Positions 1 through 6,152 of a DNA stretch of 11,015 nt are shown here, in pieces (the stretch's first letter is position 1; every line of letters begins with the position of its first letter). This DNA is from a bacterium UBA3734 (GTDB lineage Bacteria; Bacteroidota; Bacteroidia; Bacteroidales; Bacteroidaceae): NCBI GenBank assembly GCA_002372575.1, contig DFHC01000058.1:1-11015 (forward strand). The letters are read 5' to 3'. A model generated the notes under the pieces. The model made no database searches and was not told where the DNA came from. It saw only the letters and a list, made by a program, of their open reading frames with translations. Made by a program: the position numbers and the translations under genes.

Positions 1-99
1 CGTGTTCCACTGGCCGCAAGCCGGACATTTGCCGACCCATTTCGGCGATTCCTGTCCGCAATTCTCGCAGACGAACATAATCTTGTCTTTTTTCATCAT
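1..99 (-). CDS. radA: DNA repair protein RadA, N-terminal fragment (cut by window edge)
   Basis: Reading the minus strand from the ATG pair at 99-94 gives 33 residues before the left edge: a basic start (MMKKDKIMF), then VCENCGQESPKWVGKCPACG and QWNT. Two CxxC pairs around a GQESPKWVGK core are the N-terminal zinc finger of RadA/Sms. In the family this finger precedes a RecA-like ATPase and a Lon-like C-terminal domain, and the protein promotes branch migration during recombinational repair in the cytoplasm. Only the finger is visible. The start could be either of the two adjacent ATGs (99 or 96). The gene is divergent from the lipoprotein gene that follows. The zinc-finger sequence is distinctive enough that I am confident of the family despite the short length. 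Confidence 0.9.
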   Translation of the reverse strand, partial: MMKKDKIMFVCENCGQESPKWVGKCPACGQWNT

Positions 100-118
100 A
101 AAAATCAAATTTTCAGGG

Positions 119-126
119 CAAAGATA
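119..126 (-). promoter_or_regulatory. Candidate -7 box for radA
   Basis: The minus strand reads TATCTTTG here, an exact match to the Bacteroidetes primary sigma factor -7 consensus TAnnTTTG, about 20 nt upstream of the radA start codons. I see no convincing TTTG -33 element behind it, so this rests on one short motif and its position. Confidence 0.5.
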
Positions 127-170
127 CGAAAAAAACCTGACTCGACACATGCTTGCCCAGAAAAAAATTG

Positions 171-178
171 TAACTTTG
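171..178 (+). promoter_or_regulatory. Candidate -7 box for the lipoprotein/TPR gene pair
   Basis: TAACTTTG matches TAnnTTTG exactly and lies 29 nt before the lipoprotein ATG, implying a short leader. The wider string TTGTAACTTTGC (168-179) recurs identically at 6101-6112 upstream of ftcD, and TAACTTTGCA recurs at 3724-3733. The nearest upstream TTG (153-155) is only 15 nt away, shorter than the usual spacing, so the -33 element is weak. Confidence 0.6.
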
Positions 179-206
179 CAGTCAAGAATTTCGAAATTTT
201 GCAGTG

Positions 207-1121
207 ATGAAGAAAATTTTGGGACTTTTTTTCGCGCTTTTATGGCTGATGTCGTGCGGCCAATCTTACGAGGAGCAGCGCCGACTGACCCGCGCCGAAC
301 GCGCCGAACAACGCCGGCAAGACTCTCTGGCACTGAAAGTGGCCGTGATGCCCACGATTGACTGCCTGCCCATTTTCGTGGCGGCTGAGCGCGGATGGTT
401 CGACTCGCTGAAAATCGACGTGCGCCTGCGGCCGTTTAAGGCACAGATGGACGTGGACACGGCACTCGTGGGCGGCAGCGTAGAGGGCGCCGTGAGCGAC
501 CTCGTGCGCACCGAGCGAATGAAAAAACGAGGCACGCCGCTGCACTATGCGACGGCCACCAACGCCTCGTGGCAACTCATTGGCAATCGCCTGGCCCGCG
601 TGAAGGAAACGCGACAGCTGGGCGACAAAATGGTGGCGATGGCGCGCTTCTCGGCCACCGACATGCTCACTGACCTCGCGCTCGACGGCGTGAAAACCTC
701 GGCAACGGTCTATCGCGTGCAAATCAATGATGTGGCACTGCGCCTGCAAATGCTCCGAAACAACGAGATGGATGCGCTCTGGCTGCCCGAACCGCAGGCC
801 ACGGCTGCCCGGGTTTTGCGCCATCCCGTCATCTGGGACACGGAGAAAAACGATATCCGCCTCGGTGTGTTGGTCTTCCGTGAACGGGCGATGAAAGACA
901 AGCGCATCAGAAGTCAAATCAACGGCTTCATGAAGGCATACAACGAGGCCTGCGACTCGCTCAACCAACTCGGCGCGGCACACTATTCTGCCATCATCGA
1001 GAAACACTGCGCCACGCCCTTCCACAGGGTGGTAGAAAAGCTTCCGAAGCTGAAATTTCCCCGTGCGGCGGCTCCGCGCGAAAAAGACATTGAAATGGCC
1101 CGAAAATGGCTTGGAAAATAG
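207..1121 (+). CDS. Substrate-binding lipoprotein, NMT1/SsuA-like (type II periplasmic binding fold)
   Basis: The protein has 304 residues from the ATG at 207; a GTG at 204 is in frame directly before it, but ATG is preferred. It starts with a lipoprotein signal peptide: MKK, a hydrophobic stretch, then lipobox LMSC with the acylated Cys at residue 17. A highly charged linker (residues about 21-41, rich in R, E and Q) follows, then a binding domain opening with KVAVMPTIDCLPIFVAAERG (44-63). That opening resembles the first strand and helix of NMT1/SsuA/ThiY-type solute receptors for nitrate, sulfonate, taurine or pyrimidine precursors. A later segment (NDVALRLQMLRNNEMDALWL) fits the family's second lobe. 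It should be anchored in the inner or outer membrane facing the periplasm. No ABC permease or ATPase gene is adjacent: radA is upstream and a TPR gene downstream. The ligand cannot be read from the sequence, and a non-transport role is possible. Confidence 0.75.
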   Translation: MKKILGLFFALLWLMSCGQSYEEQRRLTRAERAEQRRQDSLALKVAVMPTIDCLPIFVAAERGWFDSLKIDVRLRPFKAQMDVDTALVGGSVEGAVSDLVRTERMKKRGTPLHYATATNASWQLIGNRLARVKETRQLGDKMVAMARFSATDMLTDLALDGVKTSATVYRVQINDVALRLQMLRNNEMDALWLPEPQATAARVLRHPVIWDTEKNDIRLGVLVFRERAMKDKRIRSQINGFMKAYNEACDSLNQLGAAHYSAIIEKHCATPFHRVVEKLPKLKFPRAAAPREKDIEMARKWLGK

Positions 1122-3340
1122 AAATCGACACGAAGAAAATGACGAAAATAGGTGCTATCAGAAGAAATACCGTGGCCGAATGCAACGTGGGACAGGCTTT
1201 GCGCAGCCTGCGCACAGCCTTCGGCGAATCGACGTTTGCCATCGACGGCTCGCTGCGGCAGCGGCTCGAAAGCCTCGAATTGGACTATCAGCGCATGTGC
1301 GCCTTCATGCTCCGAGGCTTCCGCGACGAACAGCGCGACGAGGTCTATCGCCAGCTCCTGTGCCGCACGGTGGAGTTTCTTGGTGACTGCGAGCTTGCCG
1401 AACTGCAACAATCGAACCGCACGCTGAACGATGCGGCGAAGAAAACAATCACTGCTGCCGCCGACCATGAATCGGTGCGACAGCTGCTGGAAGGCGACGT
1501 GCAGAACCTTGCCATGCTGTCGCTCGACGGCGACGACGAGTCGGCAGCCTCGCGCCTGAAATCGTATCACGACGAGCATCTGAAGCACCTCGATGCACTC
1601 TTCAACACGCTCTTGCTGTCGAAACAGTGGAGCGCAGGCGAAAAGTCGTTCTATCAGGAGTTGCTCCTCTCGCCAACCATCGACGCCGCCGACGCCGCGC
1701 TGCTGATTAGTGCGCTGACGCTCTCGGCCATGTCGGTGACCGACATCGCGAAGCTCGAGGTGCTGTTCGAGGTGTATCGCAGAGCCACAGACGAGCAAAT
1801 GCGCCAGCGCGCGCTTGTGGGTGTGGCTTTCGCACTGCCCATCGACAGCTATGGCGAGGTGTTTCCCGAATATCGCCAAATCATCGAAGCGCTCTGCAGC
1901 GACGAAAAGACGCGACGCGAGCTGCTCGAACTGCAGAAGCAGGTTTTCCTCTGTATGGATGCCGACCGCGACCACGAAACCATCCAACGCGACATCATCC
2001 CCACCATCATGAAAAACCAGAAGCTGCGCTTCACCAATTCGGGTATCGAGGAAATCCAAGACGACCCGCTGCAAGACATCCTCAACCCCAATGCCGACGA
2101 CGAGGCAATGGAGGAACTGGAGCAGACCATCCGCAGGATGATGGACATGCAGCGAGGCGGTGCCGATATCTATTTCGGCGGTTTCTCGCAGATGAAGCGT
2201 TTTTCGTTTTTCTACACGATGAGCAACTGGTTCATGCCTTTCAACGTGGAGCATCCGGCGCTGCGCCACGTCGTGGAGAAACTGAAAAACAGCCGATTCC
2301 TGCAGTTGCTCTTCGATCGCGGGCCGTTTTGCGATTCTGACAAGTATTCGTTTGCGCTGGCCATGTCCACCGTACTCGACCGACTGCCCGAGGGGATGCG
2401 CGAGATGCTCAACAACGAAGAGGCTCTCGGCCCCACGATGAGCGACGAGGAACAACGCTCGGCGGCCTACATCCGGCGTATGTACCTGCAGGACTTGTAT
2501 CGCTTTTTCCGGCTTTTTCCGCAGCACGACGACTTCCGCTCGCCCTTCGACTACGAGAAATTCCCCGAATACTTCTTCTTCACGAACAACGCTTTCCGCG
2601 GGACTCCCTTGGCCGCCGAGGCTGTTTCTCTGGCGCGATTCCTGCTCAAGCAGAAACACTACGACCCGCTCATGCGCCTGTTGGCCACCTACGACAACAG
2701 CGACAACGCCGAGCAGCTCCTCATCGAGGCATCGCTCACGCTGCGGCGCGGCAACTATCGAGAGGCGCAGCAGCTGTTCCGGCAAGTCCTGGAGAAGGAA
2801 CCCGACAACGAGCGAGCCATGCACGGACTGGCGCGGGCGAGCTTCAACTGCGGCGACTATGCCGAGGCCCGACAATTCTACGACCGGCTGACCCTGCTGC
2901 ATCCCGACAACCGCCAATACGAACTGAACGCCTGCATCTCGATGATGCACGACGCACAGGCGGAAGAGGCCGTGAAGCGGCTGTATAAACTGTATTACGA
3001 GCTTCCCGACGACAAGAATGTGAGTCGCGCCCTGGGCTGGGGACTACTCATGCAGGGCTCGGTAGAACAGGCAGGAAAAATCTACGATACGCTGCTCTCG
3101 GGCGACGAAAACAACGCCGCCGACTATCTGAACGCAGGCTATTGCCGATGGTTCGAGGGTAGGGTGGAGCAGGCCGTGGAACTGTTCCGGCGCTATCGCA
3201 AGCAGTTGGGCACGAATGCCCAAAGACACCCGCTTTCAGAAGATTTTGAAAGCGATGCCGACCTGCTCAAGTCCAATGGCATCGGACGCATCGAAATGAT
3301 GCTCATCGACGATTTGGTCAGGAACGAAACTTTCGCCTAA
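1106..3340 (+). CDS. Tetratricopeptide-repeat protein, cytoplasmic, function unknown
   Basis: This 744-residue protein has no signal peptide or obvious membrane span, so it is probably cytoplasmic. The N-terminal two thirds are acidic, charged and apparently helical, with no family I recognise. The C-terminal third (residues about 536-710) holds four or five TPR-like units. The clearest are LRRGNYREAQQLFRQVLEKE and FNCGDYAEARQFYDRLTLLH, both followed by PDN; degenerate units follow, for example FEGRVEQAVELFRRYRKQ. TPR arrays are protein-interaction scaffolds. From 1106 it overlaps the lipoprotein gene by 16 nt. An alternative ATG at 1139 (start MTKIGAIRR) follows an A/G-rich stretch, leaves a 17-nt gap and is about equally plausible. 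Either way the two genes look co-transcribed from the box at 171-178. No catalytic motif is visible. It ends 10 nt from the convergent PqqD-like gene with no clear terminator between them. Confidence 0.8.
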   Translation: MAWKIEIDTKKMTKIGAIRRNTVAECNVGQALRSLRTAFGESTFAIDGSLRQRLESLELDYQRMCAFMLRGFRDEQRDEVYRQLLCRTVEFLGDCELAELQQSNRTLNDAAKKTITAAADHESVRQLLEGDVQNLAMLSLDGDDESAASRLKSYHDEHLKHLDALFNTLLLSKQWSAGEKSFYQELLLSPTIDAADAALLISALTLSAMSVTDIAKLEVLFEVYRRATDEQMRQRALVGVAFALPIDSYGEVFPEYRQIIEALCSDEKTRRELLELQKQVFLCMDADRDHETIQRDIIPTIMKNQKLRFTNSGIEEIQDDPLQDILNPNADDEAMEELEQTIRRMMDMQRGGADIYFGGFSQMKRFSFFYTMSNWFMPFNVEHPALRHVVEKLKNSRFLQLLFDRGPFCDSDKYSFALAMSTVLDRLPEGMREMLNNEEALGPTMSDEEQRSAAYIRRMYLQDLYRFFRLFPQHDDFRSPFDYEKFPEYFFFTNNAFRGTPLAAEAVSLARFLLKQKHYDPLMRLLATYDNSDNAEQLLIEASLTLRRGNYREAQQLFRQVLEKEPDNERAMHGLARASFNCGDYAEARQFYDRLTLLHPDNRQYELNACISMMHDAQAEEAVKRLYKLYYELPDDKNVSRALGWGLLMQGSVEQAGKIYDTLLSGDENNAADYLNAGYCRWFEGRVEQAVELFRRYRKQLGTNAQRHPLSEDFESDADLLKSNGIGRIEMMLIDDLVRNETFA

Positions 3341-3350
3341 CCCTGACTTC

Positions 3351-3623
3351 TTACGCCTCGACAATTCCAGCTTCAATCCACTGCTGCGAGAGTGCTTTGG
3401 CGTCTTCCAAAGCCGTTTCGAAGTCGATGTCGTATTGCTCGGTGAGCAGCTGGGCCAGTTGCTCGTTGGTAAACGCCGGCTCTTGCTGAACTGCCTTCCA
3501 CAGGTAGGCCGAACTCTCGTTCATGCTGATGATATTGGAAAAATCGATGTTTTCCTTGCCTTCGGCCACGATGATTTGCTCACCGCACACGTCGCGAAGG
3601 TTAAACCCCTTTTTAGCTTTCAT
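3351..3623 (-). CDS. PqqD family protein (stand-alone RRE-like domain)
   Basis: A 90-residue protein. The N-terminal part (residues about 6-35: FNLRDVCGEQIIVAEG, then DFSNIISMNES) looks like the beta-strand region of the PqqD fold. SAYLWKAVQ (38-46) and a helical C-terminal half (LAQLLTEQYDIDFETALEDA, 57-76) complete the winged-helix pattern. PqqD domains bind leader peptides of ribosomally made peptides and hand them to radical-SAM enzymes (the RRE function); many Bacteroidales encode lone copies of unknown role. No radical-SAM gene, peptidase or obvious precursor peptide is nearby. The start ATG (3623-3621) is well placed about 60 nt after a -7 box at 3683-3690. The family call comes from overall pattern and size and is fairly confident; function is unknown. 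Confidence 0.75.
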   Translation of the reverse strand: MKAKKGFNLRDVCGEQIIVAEGKENIDFSNIISMNESSAYLWKAVQQEPAFTNEQLAQLLTEQYDIDFETALEDAKALSQQWIEAGIVEA

Positions 3624-3682
3624 TTTTGTCTGTTTTATATTTGTTTTACGTCTTCAAAAACCTAAAATTCCGATTTCGACGA

Positions 3683-3690
3683 CAAAGGTA
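3683..3690 (-). promoter_or_regulatory. Candidate -7 box for the PqqD-like gene
   Basis: The minus strand reads TACCTTTG, an exact TAnnTTTG match, about 60 nt before the start codon of the PqqD-like gene. No clear TTTG lies at the expected -33 distance. The box sits just upstream of the plus-strand promoter for the antiporter gene, so the two divergent promoters are nearly back to back in this 171-bp intergenic region. Confidence 0.5.
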
Positions 3691-3699
3691 CGATTTTTT

Positions 3700-3731
3700 T
3701 TTGGTATTTTCCACACTTATGCGTAACTTTG
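3700..3731 (+). promoter_or_regulatory. Bacteroidetes-type promoter for the antiporter-GDPD operon
   Basis: TTTG at 3700-3703 and TAACTTTG at 3724-3731 are separated by 20 nt, within the usual 17-23 nt for the TTTG/TAnnTTTG promoter architecture. Transcription would start near 3738, giving a leader of about 55 nt that is A/T-rich and without a Shine-Dalgarno sequence or obvious fold. Confidence 0.7.
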
Positions 3732-3794
3732 CACGGCTGTTTTCATTTAGATTTCAGACTATTACTTAAACATCAACTTTAACATCATTTACTC

Positions 3795-5141
3795 ATGGCC
3801 CTGATTATCATTGTTATACTTCTTTTGGCCTATCTGCTCATCGCCACCGAGCGCTTCACGAATTTCAACAAGGCTGCCGTTGCCATTTTCGCCGGAACGG
3901 TGGGTTGGGTGCTCTATATTTGCTACGGAACGGACTTCGTGATGGGCGTCCATCCAAAGGAATATGCCGACTTTCTGGCAGGGGCCGCTCCCACGAGTCT
4001 GGGCGTGAAACAGTATATCGCGCAGAATATTTTCCTGAAATACGTAGGGCAGGCCTCGGAAATCGTGATTTTCCTCCTCGCCACGATGACCATCGTAGAA
4101 ATCCTGAGCAACAACGGTTGTTTCGACTTCATCACGCAACTCTTGAAGACACGTAGGACTCGTCGGCTGCTGTGGACGCTGGCCGTCATTACGTTTTTGC
4201 TCTCGGCCAACCTCGACAACCTCACGACGACGGTGATGATGCTGGCCGTGGCGCGGAAGTTGATTCAGAACCGTCGCCAGCGCATACTCTTCGGTTCGGC
4301 CATTGTGATTGCGGCGAACTGCGGTGGTGCCCTCACGGTCATCGGCGACCCTGCGGGACTTGTGCTTTGGAACATGGAGAAAGTGACGGCCACGGCCTTT
4401 TCGATGAAGATGCTGTTGCCGTGTTTGGTGGCGTGGATTGTGCCAACGTGGTGGATTGGGCGCCTGCTTCCCGACCATTGCGACGTGGGCGGAACGGCCA
4501 TGCCTTATCGTGGCGACGACACCCGCCTGACCGTTTGGCAGCGCCTGCTGATGCTTTTCGTGGGCATCGGTGGCCTGTGGTTCATCCCCACATTCCACAA
4601 CATCACGCAGCTGAGCCCCTTCCTCGGTGCCATGTGTGTGTTGGCCGTGCTGTGGATCGTCGATGAGCTCTACAACCGCAGGCTGGCGGCCTCGGGCGAA
4701 CTGGTGGGACGGAAAGTGCCGGGCGTGCTGCAGTACGAAACCATCCAGATGGTGCTCTACGTGATGGGTCTGATGCTCGCTGTGAGTGTGGTCGAGGAGA
4801 CGGGATCCATCCATTGGCTTGTGGCCGAGATAGGCAAGAGCCAGGTGGATATGGGTTGGTGGCTGATTGGCCCCGTTGTGGCTGCCGTGAGCATTGTTCT
4901 CGAGAATTTTGCCACGGCCATCACGTTTTTCACGCTTGCTCCCGACCTTGAGCAGAACTCAATCTATTGGAGCCTCGTGACCTTCGCGTCGGGCATTGGC
5001 GGCAACGTGCTCTGCATCAGTTCCATGAGCGGACTGGCACTGGTGAAAATGGAGCACATCCGCATCGGGTGGTACGTGAAAAATGTCGGTGGGATGGCCT
5101 TGCTCGGCTTGGTTGTCGGGATGGTGCTGATGCTGATTTAA
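3795..5141 (+). CDS. nhaD: NhaD-like Na+/H+ antiporter homologue, divergent type
   Basis: A 448-residue, very hydrophobic inner-membrane protein with about 11-13 predicted spans. The start MALIIIVILLLAYLLIATER places the first span at the N-terminus. NhaD/ArsB-type ion-transporter features are visible: FLLSANLDNLTTTVMML (134-150) with Asp141-Asn142, NCGGALTVIGDPAGLVLW (175-192) with Asp185, and GIGGNVLCISSMSGLAL (400-416), in the position of the family's GGSMLIIGSAAGV. Family members exchange cytoplasmic Na+ or Li+ for protons. From memory of other Bacteroidales NhaDs, the second half usually carries a VDNVP motif and the middle motif reads SPIGDVTT. Here these are LENFA (Glu370-Asn371) and TVIGDPAG. 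It is therefore a divergent branch and its ion specificity is uncertain. It has its own promoter and is followed after 7 nt by the phosphodiesterase gene, so both are probably one transcript. Confidence 0.8.
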   Translation: MALIIIVILLLAYLLIATERFTNFNKAAVAIFAGTVGWVLYICYGTDFVMGVHPKEYADFLAGAAPTSLGVKQYIAQNIFLKYVGQASEIVIFLLATMTIVEILSNNGCFDFITQLLKTRRTRRLLWTLAVITFLLSANLDNLTTTVMMLAVARKLIQNRRQRILFGSAIVIAANCGGALTVIGDPAGLVLWNMEKVTATAFSMKMLLPCLVAWIVPTWWIGRLLPDHCDVGGTAMPYRGDDTRLTVWQRLLMLFVGIGGLWFIPTFHNITQLSPFLGAMCVLAVLWIVDELYNRRLAASGELVGRKVPGVLQYETIQMVLYVMGLMLAVSVVEETGSIHWLVAEIGKSQVDMGWWLIGPVVAAVSIVLENFATAITFFTLAPDLEQNSIYWSLVTFASGIGGNVLCISSMSGLALVKMEHIRIGWYVKNVGGMALLGLVVGMVLMLI

Positions 5142-5148
5142 AAAAACG

Positions 5149-6048
5149 ATGAAAAAGATACCATTTATATTACTTGCTTTTGTCTGGACTGTTGCCAACG
5201 GCCAACGACCTTTACGGAGCAGTGTGCCCGACGGCTATATATTCGTTGCTGCTCATCGTGCAGACTGGAAATATGCGCCTGAAAACTCGTTGCAGGCACT
5301 TCGTAATGCCATCTTTTTCGGGGCAGACATCATTGAGACTGATGTCCGACAGACGCGCGACGGCCATTTCGTGATGATGCACGATGCCACTGTTGACCGC
5401 ATGACCAACGGAACTGGTTTGATTTCGGAAATGTCGTTAGAAGAGATTCGACGCCTGCGACTGAAGACGAACTGGGGGCAATCTACTCAGATGAGCGTTG
5501 CAACGCTCGATGAATATGTCGAAGAGGCCAAAGGTCGCGTCAATCTCTATTTGGATAAAGCTGGAATAGACTTGCCTGGTGCCGAGGAAGGTGCTACGGT
5601 GCGTTCCCTGTTGCAAGTTTTACGTCGCTACGACACATTGCAGGAAACGGTTTTTGTGCTCGACTGGCCCTATGAGAAAGCCCGTCGCATTTTTGGCGCG
5701 GCACTCGACAGCGTAATATATTGCCCCGTCATCGAAGATCGCATCCCCAATCTTGCGGCTTACGTTGAGGAATACATCGAACGCCTGCACCCCGTTGCAT
5801 TCCAGTTTCGTATGTCGTCGCTCGAAACCCAGGCCTATCGCATGTTGCCTCGTGTGTTGGAGTCAGGCAGTCGGGCTTTCGTGGCAGCCACCTGGCCGCA
5901 TCACACAGCAGGGCACGACGACAATATATCCATTTTTCAACATCCGTCGGAGGGGTGGGGATGGCTCATTGAGCGTGGATTTACCATTCTTGAGACAAAT
6001 TTTCCAAAGGATTTTATTCAATATCTCAGGTCTGAACAGCGGCATTGA
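5149..6048 (+). CDS. Exported glycerophosphodiester phosphodiesterase
   Basis: A 299-residue protein with a cleavable signal peptide (MKKIPFILLAFVWTVANG, likely cut before Gln19), so probably periplasmic. The GDPD TIM-barrel signature is clear: AHRADWKYAPENS (35-47) with His36, Arg37, Glu45 and Asn46; ETDVRQTRDGHFVMMHD (63-79) with Glu63, Asp65 and catalytic His78; and TVDRMTNGTG (81-90). The later metal-ligand strand reads NLYLDKAGID (132-141), with Asp136 where many members have Glu. Family enzymes hydrolyse deacylated phospholipids such as glycerophosphocholine or glycerophosphoethanolamine to glycerol-3-phosphate and an alcohol. The usual Gly after HR is Ala here (HRAD). It follows the antiporter gene by 7 nt and probably depends on that promoter. 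Its base composition looks slightly more A/T-rich than the neighbouring genes, but I have not measured it. Substrate is not readable from the sequence. Confidence 0.9.
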   Translation: MKKIPFILLAFVWTVANGQRPLRSSVPDGYIFVAAHRADWKYAPENSLQALRNAIFFGADIIETDVRQTRDGHFVMMHDATVDRMTNGTGLISEMSLEEIRRLRLKTNWGQSTQMSVATLDEYVEEAKGRVNLYLDKAGIDLPGAEEGATVRSLLQVLRRYDTLQETVFVLDWPYEKARRIFGAALDSVIYCPVIEDRIPNLAAYVEEYIERLHPVAFQFRMSSLETQAYRMLPRVLESGSRAFVAATWPHHTAGHDDNISIFQHPSEGWGWLIERGFTILETNFPKDFIQYLRSEQRH

Positions 6049-6065
6049 GACGATTTCTGTTCAGA
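6031..6065. repeat. 9-bp perfect inverted repeat spanning the GDPD stop codon
   Basis: TCTGAACAG (6031-6039) and CTGTTCAGA (6057-6065) are exact reverse complements separated by 17 nt, with the TGA stop (6046-6048) inside the loop. In the plus-strand transcript the second arm is followed by AAAATTGAAG rather than a U-run, so it is not a standard intrinsic terminator. It may form an mRNA 3'-end hairpin or a dyad binding site ahead of the ftcD promoter. It could also be chance. Confidence 0.4.
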
Positions 6066-6103
6066 AAAATTGAAGAAAAAATATAAATGCTAAAAAATTG
6101 TTG

Positions 6104-6111
6104 TAACTTTG
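6104..6111 (+). promoter_or_regulatory. Candidate -7 box for the ftcD-hutU operon
   Basis: TAACTTTG matches TAnnTTTG and lies 42 nt before the ftcD ATG. The 12-mer TTGTAACTTTGC around it is identical to that upstream of the lipoprotein gene. The region 17-23 nt upstream is A/T-rich without a clear TTTG. The leader to ftcD (ACAAACCTAAACAAAAACC and so on) is A-rich and unstructured. Confidence 0.55.
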
Positions 6112-6152
6112 CCCCCTGAAACTACAAACCTAAACAAAAACCTATAAAAATT

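Noticed and set aside
100..206. Riboswitch or small RNA in the radA/lipoprotein intergenic region
   Set aside because: Only about 107 bp, A/T-rich, holding two candidate -7 boxes and no evident fold or conserved riboswitch core.
240..1025. 261-codon open frame on the minus strand opposite the lipoprotein gene
   Set aside because: Composition is that of an antisense shadow (many His, Arg and Val). The plus strand has a lipobox and a binding-protein domain.
983..2950. 655-codon open frame on the minus strand, antisense to the TPR gene
   Set aside because: It is a mirror of the high-GC codon pattern of the plus-strand gene. Its translation is rich in His, Val, Arg and Gln without recognisable domains, and the TPR gene has clear repeats and a plausible start.
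3789..4814. 341-codon minus-strand frame opposite the antiporter gene
   Set aside because: It is extremely His/Arg/Gln-rich with no motif, as expected from the reverse complement of a hydrophobic membrane protein.
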